From NCBI GenBank assembly GCA_016930435.1, contig JAFGGQ010000178.1, positions 1 to 28,610 on the forward strand: 28,610 nucleotides of DNA. Reading direction: 5' to 3'. Under the pieces are notes generated by a model. That model saw only the letters and a list, made by a program, of their open reading frames with translations. It did no database searches and was not told where the DNA came from. The position numbers and the translations under genes were made by a program. The stretch comes from a bacterium. Its GTDB lineage: Bacteria; UBP14; UBA6098; JAFGQG01. Shown piece by piece: positions 6,990-14,189 of this stretch; position 1 is the stretch's first letter, and each line of letters begins with the position of its first letter.

Positions 6990-8294
6990 CTATATTTTAC
7001 TGTATTTTTTCAACAGCTCGCCCACCTTTTTGGGGGTCATCATAAAGTAGTCATCATCTATCACAGCTACCGGAGCCAGAGCGCAGCAACCCAGACAGGC
7101 TACAGTTTCCAGTGTAAATTTATTATCCGGAGTAGTCTCTCCGGGCTTGATTTCTAATTGTCTTTGAAATTCATCGAGAATTTTCAATGCACCCCGGGTG
7201 TGACAGGCGGTACCGGTGCATACCCGGATCAAATGATCGCCCCTGGGGGTTAAGCTGAAGGCTGTATAAAAGGTAGCGACATGATAAATCTGGGGCAAAG
7301 ATACCGATAACCTTTCCGATACATATTTCAAGGCCTGTTCGGGAAGATAGTTATATTTTAGATTGATATCCTGAAGGATTAGTACCAGCATTTCCTTGTC
7401 CTGACTCCCCTCCTGAGCGGGAAGGTAATTCTTTAAGATCTGGTCCACTTCCTTCTTCAACCTGGGTTCGATCTGCTTGCTATATTCCGGCTTGGGCTGT
7501 ATATGCGGTTTGTAGTGAACAGGGCAATGGGTCATACAATCACCGCAACCGGTACATTTTTCATAATCCACATACCGCGGTTTCTTCTTGATCTTGACCT
7601 TAAAATTGCCTACATAGCCGGAAACATCTTCTACTTCAGAATAGGAATAAAGCTTGATATTGTTATGATGACCGGCCTCCACCATTTTAGGGGTCAGGAT
7701 GCATTGCGAACAATCCAGGGTGGGAAAGGTCTCGGAAAGCTGGATCATGTGTCCCCCTATGGAGGATTCCTTTTCAACCAATATCACCTCGTAACCGGAG
7801 TTCGCTATATCCAGGCTGGCTTGAATTCCCGCGATCCCACCGCCGATCACCAGCGCCTTTCTGGTTACGGGGATGCTTATAGGGGTAAGTTTCTCGTTCT
7901 GCTTGACCTTTTCGATGATGGTCTGTACGATCTTGACCGCTTTACTGGTGGCAGAGGAAATATCATGATGAACCCATGAACAATGCTCCCGGATGTTAGC
8001 GCTTTCAAAACGGAAAGGGTTCACGCCCTCCGCTTCACAAGCGCGCCTAAAGGTCAATTCATGCAGGGTGGGGGAGCAAGCTGCGACTACTATCCCATTC
8101 AGATTTTTCTCCCGGATCTTCTCCCGGATTAATTGCTGACCAGGCTCTGAACACATATAAACATAGTTCTCGCAATGCTCAACTCCAGGATAGTTTTTAA
8201 TCTCCTCGACCACCTTTTTAACGTCCACAGTTGCGGCTATATTGCTCCCGCAATGACAGACAAAAACGCCAATTCTCTGATCGTTATTTTTCAT
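6990..8294 (-). CDS. Fusion of the N-terminal half of HdrA with a NuoE [2Fe-2S] domain
   Basis: Residues 1-140 are the HdrA N-terminal domain (Cys13, Cys15, YMCSEPGQ, VVAACSPTLHE, IREHC). The FAD motif GGGIAG is at 151-156, the DCSQCILTPKM motif at 194-204, and one [4Fe-4S] motif at Cys247/250/253/257. There HdrA stops. From about residue 275 to 434 the protein is NuoE: helices, the PQIYHVATFY stretch, then [2Fe-2S] ligands Cys359/364 and Cys400/404 in CTGTAC and CLGCC. The rest of HdrA lies in the gene at 3297-5063. Both are uninterrupted, well-formed proteins, so this is not a frameshift. Its ATG overlaps the hdrB stop by 4 nt (ATGA), implying translational coupling. The product should hold the HdrA FAD and sit between NuoF and HdrBC. 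Confidence 0.93.
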   Translation of the reverse strand: MKNNDQRIGVFVCHCGSNIAATVDVKKVVEEIKNYPGVEHCENYVYMCSEPGQQLIREKIREKNLNGIVVAACSPTLHELTFRRACEAEGVNPFRFESANIREHCSWVHHDISSATSKAVKIVQTIIEKVKQNEKLTPISIPVTRKALVIGGGIAGIQASLDIANSGYEVILVEKESSIGGHMIQLSETFPTLDCSQCILTPKMVEAGHHNNIKLYSYSEVEDVSGYVGNFKVKIKKKPRYVDYEKCTGCGDCMTHCPVHYKPHIQPKPEYSKQIEPRLKKEVDQILKNYLPAQEGSQDKEMLVLILQDINLKYNYLPEQALKYVSERLSVSLPQIYHVATFYTAFSLTPRGDHLIRVCTGTACHTRGALKILDEFQRQLEIKPGETTPDNKFTLETVACLGCCALAPVAVIDDDYFMMTPKKVGELLKKYSKI

Positions 8295-9154
8295 TTGAAT
8301 AATTCCCTGGGGTTAATATAATTGAGATCAAACCTTAAGGATTTAAGGGGTAGCCCGAGTGCCTTACCCAATAACTGTGTATAATAAAGAACAGGGATAT
8401 CAACGTGGTCCGGATATTTTTTACGGACCTCTTTCTGGCGGTTATCGAGATTGAATTCGCACAATGGGCAACTGGTGATAATCACATCAGCGCCATAGGC
8501 TTGCGCGGATTGGGTGATCATCCGGGTACGCTCGATCACGATATCCTTGTTGCTCACGGTCTCGTAGGAGCAGCAGCATTCGTTAGCATAAGGGAATGGC
8601 ACCGCTTCCGCGCCAGTAGTACGGATCAAGTCTTCCATTATGGTTGGGCTTTCGGGATCATCAATACACACCTCTTTCGGCCGGAGCAATAAACAACCGT
8701 AATAGGCGGCCACTTTTAAACCATCCAAAGGTTTTTTGATCTGGGATTTTATTTTATCGTACCCGACCATGTCCCGAAGCACGGTTAATCCATGCAGAAC
8801 CTTGACCTTCCCATCATATTTAACCTTTTCCTTGTACATAAATTCGTTCAATTTATCCCGTTCTTCCTCGTTTTGTTGAATCCGCAGATTGGACTGGGCT
8901 AGTGTATTATAGCACATGCTGCACAGGGTAACCACCTGATCGGCACCCTGTTCTTCAACCCGGATAAGGTTTCTGATCGGCGCAAGATGATGCATCAGGT
9001 CGTCCGAGGTAAGGGAATAAACCGTTCCGCAACAATTCCAGCGGGGCAACTCCTTAAGTTCGATACCCAGCTTTTTATATACTGCAAAGGCAGAATCGTC
9101 GAAGTTCTTGGCTGTGGTCTTTAATGTACAACCCGGATAATATGGTATTTCCAT
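8291..9154 (-). CDS. hdrB: HdrB-type subunit with two CCG domains
   Basis: This 287-residue protein has two cysteine-rich CCG motifs. The first uses Cys9, Cys41-Cys42 and Cys78/81; the second uses Cys154, Cys193-Cys194 (in ECCCSYE) and Cys229/232. In HdrB these bind two noncubane [4Fe-4S] clusters, where heterodisulfide is split in methanogens. Related subunits in bacteria act on other disulfides or serve as electron relays, as in the CCG part of methanogen thiol:fumarate reductase TfrB and SdhE-type anchors. Length is normal for HdrB. It lies between hdrC and the HdrA-NuoE hybrid, in an operon with FrdAB. There is no membrane segment. Its true substrate is not evident; it may be a relay to FrdAB or a thiol-disulfide site. 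Confidence 0.93.
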   Translation of the reverse strand: MEIPYYPGCTLKTTAKNFDDSAFAVYKKLGIELKELPRWNCCGTVYSLTSDDLMHHLAPIRNLIRVEEQGADQVVTLCSMCYNTLAQSNLRIQQNEEERDKLNEFMYKEKVKYDGKVKVLHGLTVLRDMVGYDKIKSQIKKPLDGLKVAAYYGCLLLRPKEVCIDDPESPTIMEDLIRTTGAEAVPFPYANECCCSYETVSNKDIVIERTRMITQSAQAYGADVIITSCPLCEFNLDNRQKEVRKKYPDHVDIPVLYYTQLLGKALGLPLKSLRFDLNYINPRELFK

Positions 9155-9170
9155 GAGTCCACCTATTTTC

Positions 9171-9575
9171 TTAACTTGACATTTTTCTTAAACAACTCAC
9201 CAGCGCTATGGTGGGAAGTTCCATTCTTTCTTTGGGCGTCAGCTCATCCACGCTAACTATATCAACGTTCTTGCGGATCCGTATCTGGCGGAGGGATTCC
9301 ATTATCTTTGGAAGATTGACACCTTTGGGACAGCGTTGAGAACAGGTAAAGCAAGATGCGCAAGCCCAGATAGTCTTTGAGTTTAAAACCTCCTCGTCCA
9401 ATCCCAGCATAATATACCTGTTGACCTGATTGGGGATAAGATCCATGCTGGCAATACTTGGGCAACCTCCGGAACACCTTCCGCATTGGTAGCATTTGAG
9501 AAGATTTTCCCCGCTAAGCTCTTCAACCTTCTCGCGAAGACTTTCCTCCCTATCAATTTTTAATTTAACTTTCAT
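9171..9575 (-). CDS. hdrC: HdrC-type double [4Fe-4S] subunit
   Basis: This short 134-residue HdrC has two CxxCxxCxxxCP motifs, Cys28/31/34/38 and Cys72/75/78/82, binding two [4Fe-4S] clusters. HdrC carries electrons between HdrA and HdrB. It lies directly after frdA (16 nt) and before hdrB (16 nt). In methanogen TfrB a 2Fe-2S/4Fe-4S part and a CCG part are in one chain; here the equivalent pieces are FrdB, HdrC and HdrB. The ribosome site is AAAGGA, 8 nt before the ATG. The last 40 residues have no recognisable motif. Confidence 0.93.
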   Translation of the reverse strand: MKVKLKIDREESLREKVEELSGENLLKCYQCGRCSGGCPSIASMDLIPNQVNRYIMLGLDEEVLNSKTIWACASCFTCSQRCPKGVNLPKIMESLRQIRIRKNVDIVSVDELTPKERMELPTIALVSCLRKMSS

Positions 9576-9591
9576 GTCGCTGTTCCTTTTA

Positions 9592-11244
9592 TCAAAAGAC
9601 GTCGATCATTCTGGCCAACGCTGCCTTTCCCCGGTATTCAGGGAGGATAATCGGAGCCCTTCTTTCCGGTTTGATATTAGCGGCTTTGAGCATTTGAACA
9701 TATACATCAAGATGATCCAGGGTGAGTTTTCCCCAACTCTTTTGGGTTTGCACGAACTTAGCTGCATCAATTCCGGCCCGTCTTCCAAATACCATAGTGC
9801 CCAAGGTAGAATTGCCCATCAAGCGGTTCTTCCCATGTATCCCGCCGGCAACCTCTCCGGCAGCATACAGGCCTTCCAGGCTGGTATGAGACCATGGATC
9901 TATTTCTATCCCGCCATTCTGATAATGCAGTGTTGGGAATATCAGTACTGGGTTTTTACGTATATCGATGCCAAAGCGTTCATACATCCTTTTGATGCCG
10001 GGGAATGATTTATCTATAAACCCCTCGCCATTTTTAAGGTCAATAAGGGGGGTATCAAGCCAGACGCCCCGCAGGCCGGTAGGTGTGATTACACCATTCT
10101 CCCTAACGTAGCATTCCTTGATAATGGCCGAGGCCTCGACATCACGTGGTTCCAGGGGGAATACAAATGCCTCACCATCCTTGTTGACAGGTTGAGCGCC
10201 GGTAGCGCGGAGTTTTTCGGTGAGCAGAAAACCGATGATTTGTACCGGATAGGCTGCTCCGGTAGGATGATATTGCACGGTGTCTGCATCGATCAGCTTT
10301 GCCCCGGCACGGTAGGCCAACACTACTCCATCATAAGTAGCGCCATAATGATTAGTGGTCGGGAACCCCCGAATGTGCAGCCGGCCAAACCCCCCTGTTG
10401 CCATGATAACCGCTTTGGATTTGACGATCTTGTACTCTCCGGTTTCCAGGTTCCAGAGTACCGCACCGGTTACTTTATTGCCGTCGGTGAGCAGTTCGAT
10501 TACCGGGAAATGCTCGATGGATGGGATCAACCTGTTCGTGAATTCGTCTTTAAGAACACGCAGTTCCTCCAGTCCGGTATAGTCTTTACAGGAATGCATT
10601 CTTCTGACCGAGGTGCCTCCGCCCCATTTCTCGGTGAATTCGCCGTTCTCTTCCCTGTCCAGCATAGCACCCAACTCACAAAGCCAGTCCATTATAATCG
10701 GAGCATCGGTCACCAGCGCCCGGACTACGTCTGGTTTGTTTGTAAAGTGTCCGCCGCCGATAGTATCTATAAAGTGTTTTGCCGGGGAATCGGGCTCACG
10801 ATCCGCCGCCTGAGTGCCACCCTCAGCCATAATGGAATTAGCATCGCCATGCCTGAGTTTGTTGGTAAGCAGGATATTTTCCGCTTTCACCCCCATTTCA
10901 TTGGCCCAGATAGCTGCCGAAGTACCCGCTAAACCACCACCAATGATAAGGATCTCCGGAGAATAATCCGCTTTGGAAAGATCAATATCGCCCTTTTCAA
11001 TCAGGGGATAAGCCTCCAGAAGATTTGCTATCTCGTCCGGGACGATATCGCCCTTATTCAATCCTACCATAAGGTTCCGCTTGCCCCCCTTGGCATAATC
11101 GGGGTGGAATTGCAGAACATCCTCTCTACCCTCAGGAGTCAGCGCTTTAGGAACAAAGTCCTTGCGCTTGGCTCTGGTTTGATGGACTTTCTGAATGAGC
11201 TTATGCATGTATTCAGGGTAACCGTCAATATATTTCTCAGCCAT
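9592..11244 (-). CDS. frdA: Fumarate reductase / succinate dehydrogenase flavoprotein (FrdA/TfrA-like)
   Basis: The 550-residue protein has the FrdA core from about residue 95: GGGLAG (102-107), AEGG (140-143), HPTG with His326, TEKLR with Arg346, EPRDVEASA with Arg367, LHYQNGG with His440 and NRLMGNSTLG. These cover the known substrate and catalytic residues, so it should interconvert fumarate and succinate. The His that binds FAD covalently in SdhA/FrdA is replaced by Asn136 (ANSIMAEGG instead of SHTVAAEGG), so FAD is probably non-covalent. An extra N-terminal stretch of about 93 residues precedes the FAD domain, and the C-terminus is short. No frdC/frdD anchor follows; HdrC and HdrB do. 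Ribosome site AGGAG, 6 nt spacing. L-aspartate oxidase is a relative, but the adjacent fumarase and FrdB argue for fumarate. Confidence 0.92.
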   Translation of the reverse strand: MAEKYIDGYPEYMHKLIQKVHQTRAKRKDFVPKALTPEGREDVLQFHPDYAKGGKRNLMVGLNKGDIVPDEIANLLEAYPLIEKGDIDLSKADYSPEILIIGGGLAGTSAAIWANEMGVKAENILLTNKLRHGDANSIMAEGGTQAADREPDSPAKHFIDTIGGGHFTNKPDVVRALVTDAPIIMDWLCELGAMLDREENGEFTEKWGGGTSVRRMHSCKDYTGLEELRVLKDEFTNRLIPSIEHFPVIELLTDGNKVTGAVLWNLETGEYKIVKSKAVIMATGGFGRLHIRGFPTTNHYGATYDGVVLAYRAGAKLIDADTVQYHPTGAAYPVQIIGFLLTEKLRATGAQPVNKDGEAFVFPLEPRDVEASAIIKECYVRENGVITPTGLRGVWLDTPLIDLKNGEGFIDKSFPGIKRMYERFGIDIRKNPVLIFPTLHYQNGGIEIDPWSHTSLEGLYAAGEVAGGIHGKNRLMGNSTLGTMVFGRRAGIDAAKFVQTQKSWGKLTLDHLDVYVQMLKAANIKPERRAPIILPEYRGKAALARMIDVF

Positions 11245-11282
11245 ATTATGCTCCTATGATATTTAAAGGGTCGTGATTGTTT

Positions 11283-12038
11283 CTAATCCTTTTCCCGTTC
11301 CCGGGCGGCGTAAAACTTGACCAGTTCCTCCTTAGTAGCTTTCTCCAGTTTATCCAGTTCAGGGTCGAACTTCTTTTCTTCAAGCTCCTTGAGCCTTATT
11401 TTAAGATGGTCAGGTTTATCCATACCGTATCTGCCATACATTCTGCGGCCTAATTGCCCGATGTCGTATTGTACTATCTCCGCCGGGCAGCGCATGGCGC
11501 ATAAACCGCATCTGATACAGTCGAAAGAGGTCTCGGCAACTTTTTCATAATTTCCCCGCAGAGCAGCCTGCACATAATCCATAACCTCGATATCCTGAGG
11601 ACAGGCCTTAGTGCAGGTATTACAGGAAACGCACTTGGCCACTTCCGGATAGTATTTCAGGATAGTGGAAACATTATAGCGTTCCTTCTTTATGTCATAG
11701 ATTGCTTTTTGGGCGGGTGAAAAGGGTATTTGAACCAGGTACATCCCGTCTTCCACCCTTGTTTGGCAGGCTAAACCGGTCTTAAGCTTATATTCTCCTT
11801 CTTTGCGGTAAACGGTGCCGCATGCGCCGCAAAACCCCTGCCTGCAGCCTACACCGCGGACAAAACGGTATCCTGCGAATTCCATAGCGGTCAGGATGGT
11901 CAGGTCGGAGGGCACCCGATACGCCTTGCCCATGATACGAATAGTCACCCAGTGCTTTATATCTTTTTCATCAACACCGGCAGTTACCGGTTTATTGGCT
12001 TCTGCGATCCTCTCCATTACGCTTTTTTCGTTACTCAT
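11283..12038 (-). CDS. frdB: Fumarate reductase iron-sulfur subunit with two [4Fe-4S] motifs (FrdB/TfrB-like)
   Basis: This 251-residue protein has a [2Fe-2S] ferredoxin domain (Cys65/70/73/91) followed by two CxxCxxCxxxCP motifs (Cys136/139/142/146 and Cys174/177/180/184). Standard SdhB/FrdB has a [3Fe-4S] motif as its last site, next to the quinone; here both later sites look like full [4Fe-4S] sites, as in soluble, quinone-independent enzymes such as the TfrB front half. The last 50 residues are charged and probably helical. It lies 38 nt ahead of frdA and 14 nt behind the fumarase beta gene. It should pass electrons between the FrdA flavin and HdrC. The GAGG ribosome site is well placed. 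Confidence 0.92.
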   Translation of the reverse strand: MSNEKSVMERIAEANKPVTAGVDEKDIKHWVTIRIMGKAYRVPSDLTILTAMEFAGYRFVRGVGCRQGFCGACGTVYRKEGEYKLKTGLACQTRVEDGMYLVQIPFSPAQKAIYDIKKERYNVSTILKYYPEVAKCVSCNTCTKACPQDIEVMDYVQAALRGNYEKVAETSFDCIRCGLCAMRCPAEIVQYDIGQLGRRMYGRYGMDKPDHLKIRLKELEEKKFDPELDKLEKATKEELVKFYAAREREKD

Positions 12039-12052
12039 ATTGCACCTCTATG

Positions 12053-12640
12053 TTAAGCAGTTATGGATGATAAAATGCGTTGATAATTTTCGGCTGTCTC
12101 CTTCTCCACCCTTTCGTGGAGGCTTTCGCCTTGGCTATCCATAGTAACAATGACGGGAAAGTTTTCAGCCCGGCATACCCAGAAGGCTTCCGGAGTTCCG
12201 AACTCCTCGAGCTTGAAAACATTGATGATCTCCTTGACAGATTTGGCGATCAAGGTTCCCGCGCCCCCGATGGCGTGAAAATAGCAAGCCCCAAAATGCT
12301 GACAGGCATTTAAAGTTTTTGCCCCCATGCCCCCCTTGCCAATCATTCCGCGAAGATGATAACTCTCGATCACTGCAGCCTGGTATGGTTCTTCCCGGAT
12401 GCTGGTGGTGGGTCCGGCAGAGACGAAACTCCAAACCCCATTCTCGTTCTTTACTACCGGTCCGCAATGGTAAATGATGCCGCCATTGAGATACTCATCC
12501 AGGAACTGAGGCCGTTCTTCAACCATTAGTTTATGGCCGGCATCCCGGGCGGTAACTATGATACCGGAAAGCCCTACCACATCGCCGCATCTTAGCTTTC
12601 GGATATCCTCTTCAGAAATGGGGGTCTTTAAATTAATCAT
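12053..12640 (-). CDS. Class I fumarate hydratase, beta (C-terminal) subunit
   Basis: This 195-residue protein matches the small subunit of two-part iron-sulfur fumarases and tartrate dehydratases: AGPTTSIRE near 76-84, IGKGGMGAKT near 99-108, and the GAGTLIAKSVKEI helix. With the alpha subunit it hydrates fumarate to malate. Its ATG overlaps the alpha-gene end by 8 nt, and its ribosome site (AGGGG) lies inside that gene, so expression is coupled. Tartrate dehydratase is a possible alternative by sequence, but frdAB directly downstream makes fumarate the likely substrate. Confidence 0.93.
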   Translation of the reverse strand: MINLKTPISEEDIRKLRCGDVVGLSGIIVTARDAGHKLMVEERPQFLDEYLNGGIIYHCGPVVKNENGVWSFVSAGPTTSIREEPYQAAVIESYHLRGMIGKGGMGAKTLNACQHFGACYFHAIGGAGTLIAKSVKEIINVFKLEEFGTPEAFWVCRAENFPVIVTMDSQGESLHERVEKETAENYQRILSSITA

Positions 12641-13505
12641 TGTCGAAATCCCCTTTGCTTAAGATCAAAGTTTTTCTCCGGCAAGCCCAGCACATATATG
12701 AGATGGTCACGAAGAATGTGGCTGGATGCCGATGGTATTTCCCGCAAAAAACCTCTAATACAGTAGTTTTACCGCCGAATCCCATAGGACCAATACCCAG
12801 GGCGTTTAACTGGTTAAAGAGTTCCACTTCCGCTTCGGCCAAAACCGGATCTTCGGAACGCTCACCGAATTTGCGAAGCAGAACCTCCTTGGATAGTTCG
12901 TAGGATGATACCCGGTCACCACCGATGCCTACACCTATGATCCCCGGCGCGCAACCCTTGCCCTGAGCCTTGAAAACAGCATCGATCACGCACTTTTTTA
13001 TCCCCTTGAGATCCCTACCGGCTTGAAGACCGGCATCAGGCAGCTTGTATTGAGTACCCACGTTCTCGGAACCCCCACCCTTAAGCATCAGACGAAAACG
13101 GAAATCATCACGTTCCCACTGATGAAAATGAAAATAGGGGGCGTTCAACCCGATATTATTACCGGAATTCTTGCCGGTTATCGGGTCCACAGCATTGGGT
13201 CTGAGCAGATATTCCCGGGTCGCACGATCCGCAGCGATCTGAATAGAACGCTTCAGGGGATCTGTATCAGTGCCAACCGGAACATCAATATAGAACAGCA
13301 AAGAACCGGTGTCCTGACATATAGGGGTTGTAAATTCCCGGGCCATCTTTGTGTTTTCAAGAATTGCATCAAAAGCGCTGAAGGACATACTCCCCTCCAG
13401 CTCCCGGTCGCGCGCATCCACCAAAGACTGCTCCACATCCGGAGGAAGATCGGTCGAAGCGCTTTTTATTAATCCCATAATATGCTCTGAGAGTTTTTGA
13501 TTCAT
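12633..13505 (-). CDS. Class I fumarate hydratase, alpha (N-terminal) subunit
   Basis: This 290-residue catalytic subunit binds an oxygen-sensitive [4Fe-4S] cluster: Cys63 in PICQDTG, Cys185 in GCAPGIIGVGIGGDR and Cys254 in EVFCGKYHRHPA. KGGGSENVG (142-150) is also typical. I use the ATG at 13503-13505 because AAAGGGA lies 8 nt before it and family proteins begin about here; a longer open frame with 28 more residues lacks a ribosome site and would overlap the promoter. It is the first gene of the long minus-strand cluster and links malate to the FrdAB step. Confidence 0.94.
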   Translation of the reverse strand: MNQKLSEHIMGLIKSASTDLPPDVEQSLVDARDRELEGSMSFSAFDAILENTKMAREFTTPICQDTGSLLFYIDVPVGTDTDPLKRSIQIAADRATREYLLRPNAVDPITGKNSGNNIGLNAPYFHFHQWERDDFRFRLMLKGGGSENVGTQYKLPDAGLQAGRDLKGIKKCVIDAVFKAQGKGCAPGIIGVGIGGDRVSSYELSKEVLLRKFGERSEDPVLAEAEVELFNQLNALGIGPMGFGGKTTVLEVFCGKYHRHPATFFVTISYMCWACRRKTLILSKGDFDND

Positions 13506-13561
13506 CGAGGTCCCTTTCTTGTATAAAGTACCATAAGCCCTAAATAAAAAAATGGTATTGA

Positions 13562-13589
13562 ATGATAAATAGATATTAAATTTTGGCAA
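13562..13589 (-). promoter_or_regulatory. Candidate sigma-70-type promoter for the fumarase-frd-hdr operon
   Basis: On the minus strand TTGCCA (13584-13589) and TATCAT (13562-13567) are separated by 16 nt, each with 5 of 6 consensus bases. Long A runs directly upstream of the -35 box (minus strand, about 13592-13608) resemble an UP element. Transcription would start about 50 nt before the fumarase ATG. This is the best promoter match in the divergent gap 13506-13754. Confidence 0.5.
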
Positions 13590-13689
13590 GCCTTTTTTTA
13601 TTTTTTTTGCATGCTAAAAAAGGGGTAAATAAAATTGGTTCATTTGCAAATCAATTAAAAAAATCTGATAACAATATCGAAAATACATA

Positions 13690-13717
13690 TTGACATTAAA
13701 TTTATTTATCGTAATTT
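13690..13717 (+). promoter_or_regulatory. Weak candidate promoter for the DUF134-mrp operon
   Basis: A perfect -35 box TTGACA lies at 13690-13695. The best -10 at a usual distance is TAATTT (13712-13717, 16 nt spacer), only 3 of 6 bases. A promoter with a poor -10 would fit an activator-dependent or autoregulated gene, and a palindrome overlaps the -10 region. Confidence 0.3.
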
Positions 13718-13735
13718 ATGAGCATATGCTAATAA
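13716..13735. promoter_or_regulatory. 20-bp near-perfect palindrome, candidate operator of the DUF134 regulator
   Basis: The sequence TTATGAGCATATGCTAATAA has 9 of 10 base pairs symmetric, with a perfect AGCATATGCT core at 13721-13730. It lies 20 nt before the DUF134 start and overlaps or follows the candidate -10 box. A second weaker palindrome (core ATTTGCAAAT, 13642-13651) lies further left in the same gap. Autoregulation is inferred from position only. Confidence 0.45.
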
Positions 13736-13754
13736 CCAAAAATGGAAGATAATT

Positions 13755-14189
13755 ATGGTAAGGCCTCTAAAATACCGAAGGGTAAACCAGCTACCCGGAG
13801 TGGAAATTTTCAAACCAACCGGGATACCGATACGGTTACTGAAACTGGTCAATCTTACTATCGATGAATTTGAGGCGTTGCGGTTAGCTGACTATGAGGG
13901 ATTATATCAGGAAGATGCCGCCCTTCGAATGGGGATCTCCCGTCAGACACTGGGAAGAATATTGTTATCAGCCCGGAAGAAATTAGTGGAATGTCTGGTG
14001 GATGGTGCGGCCCTTAAGATCGAGGGGGGGAAATTCGACCCCTCCCTGTTTTTTCTGAGATGTGAGGACTGTAATGAAATGATTGATATTGATTACAATA
14101 AGAGCTGGCCTCTTCAATGTCCCAGTTGTCGGGGCTATCATATCTTTCTATCCTGTAAAAACGTCTGGCAAAAAGGAGAATTAGGATGA
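13755..14189 (+). CDS. DUF134/UPF0251 DNA-binding protein with C-terminal zinc ribbon
   Basis: The 144-residue protein begins with the DUF134 signature (VRPLKYRRV, FKPTG, LTIDEFEALRLADYEGLYQ) and a sigma-70-region-4-like helix-turn-helix at about 52-78 (QEDAALRMGISRQTLGRIL). Residues 103-125 add CEDC and CPSC, probably a zinc ribbon, beyond the usual domain. DUF134 genes are often found beside Mrp or NifX-like genes; their exact role is not settled. Its stop overlaps the mrp start (ATGA), so the two are coupled. It is transcribed away from the fumarase operon and could control both directions. Target genes are inferred. Confidence 0.9.
   Translation: MVRPLKYRRVNQLPGVEIFKPTGIPIRLLKLVNLTIDEFEALRLADYEGLYQEDAALRMGISRQTLGRILLSARKKLVECLVDGAALKIEGGKFDPSLFFLRCEDCNEMIDIDYNKSWPLQCPSCRGYHIFLSCKNVWQKGELG

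Noticed and set aside
3297-8294. The split HdrA as an assembly error or frameshift
   Set aside because: A complete NuoF-type gene lies between the halves, and each half is joined in frame to a full, well-conserved Nuo domain with its own ribosome site.
3297-8294. A bifurcating [FeFe] hydrogenase (HydABC)
   Set aside because: NuoE-, NuoF- and HydA-N-like parts are present, but no hydrogen-cluster domain; HdrA sequence stands in its place.
3297-8294. Part of respiratory complex I (nuoEFG)
   Set aside because: No nuoA-D or nuoH-N genes, the His-Cys site is missing from the NuoG-like part, and both flanking parts are fused to HdrA.
10192-10932. 246-codon open frame on the plus strand inside frdA
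   Set aside because: It is antisense to a strongly conserved gene, has no recognisable domain and no good ribosome site; its openness follows from frdA codon use.
9171-12038. Ordinary membrane-bound succinate dehydrogenase
   Set aside because: No subunit with membrane helices, no [3Fe-4S] motif and no covalent-FAD His; HdrC and HdrB follow instead.
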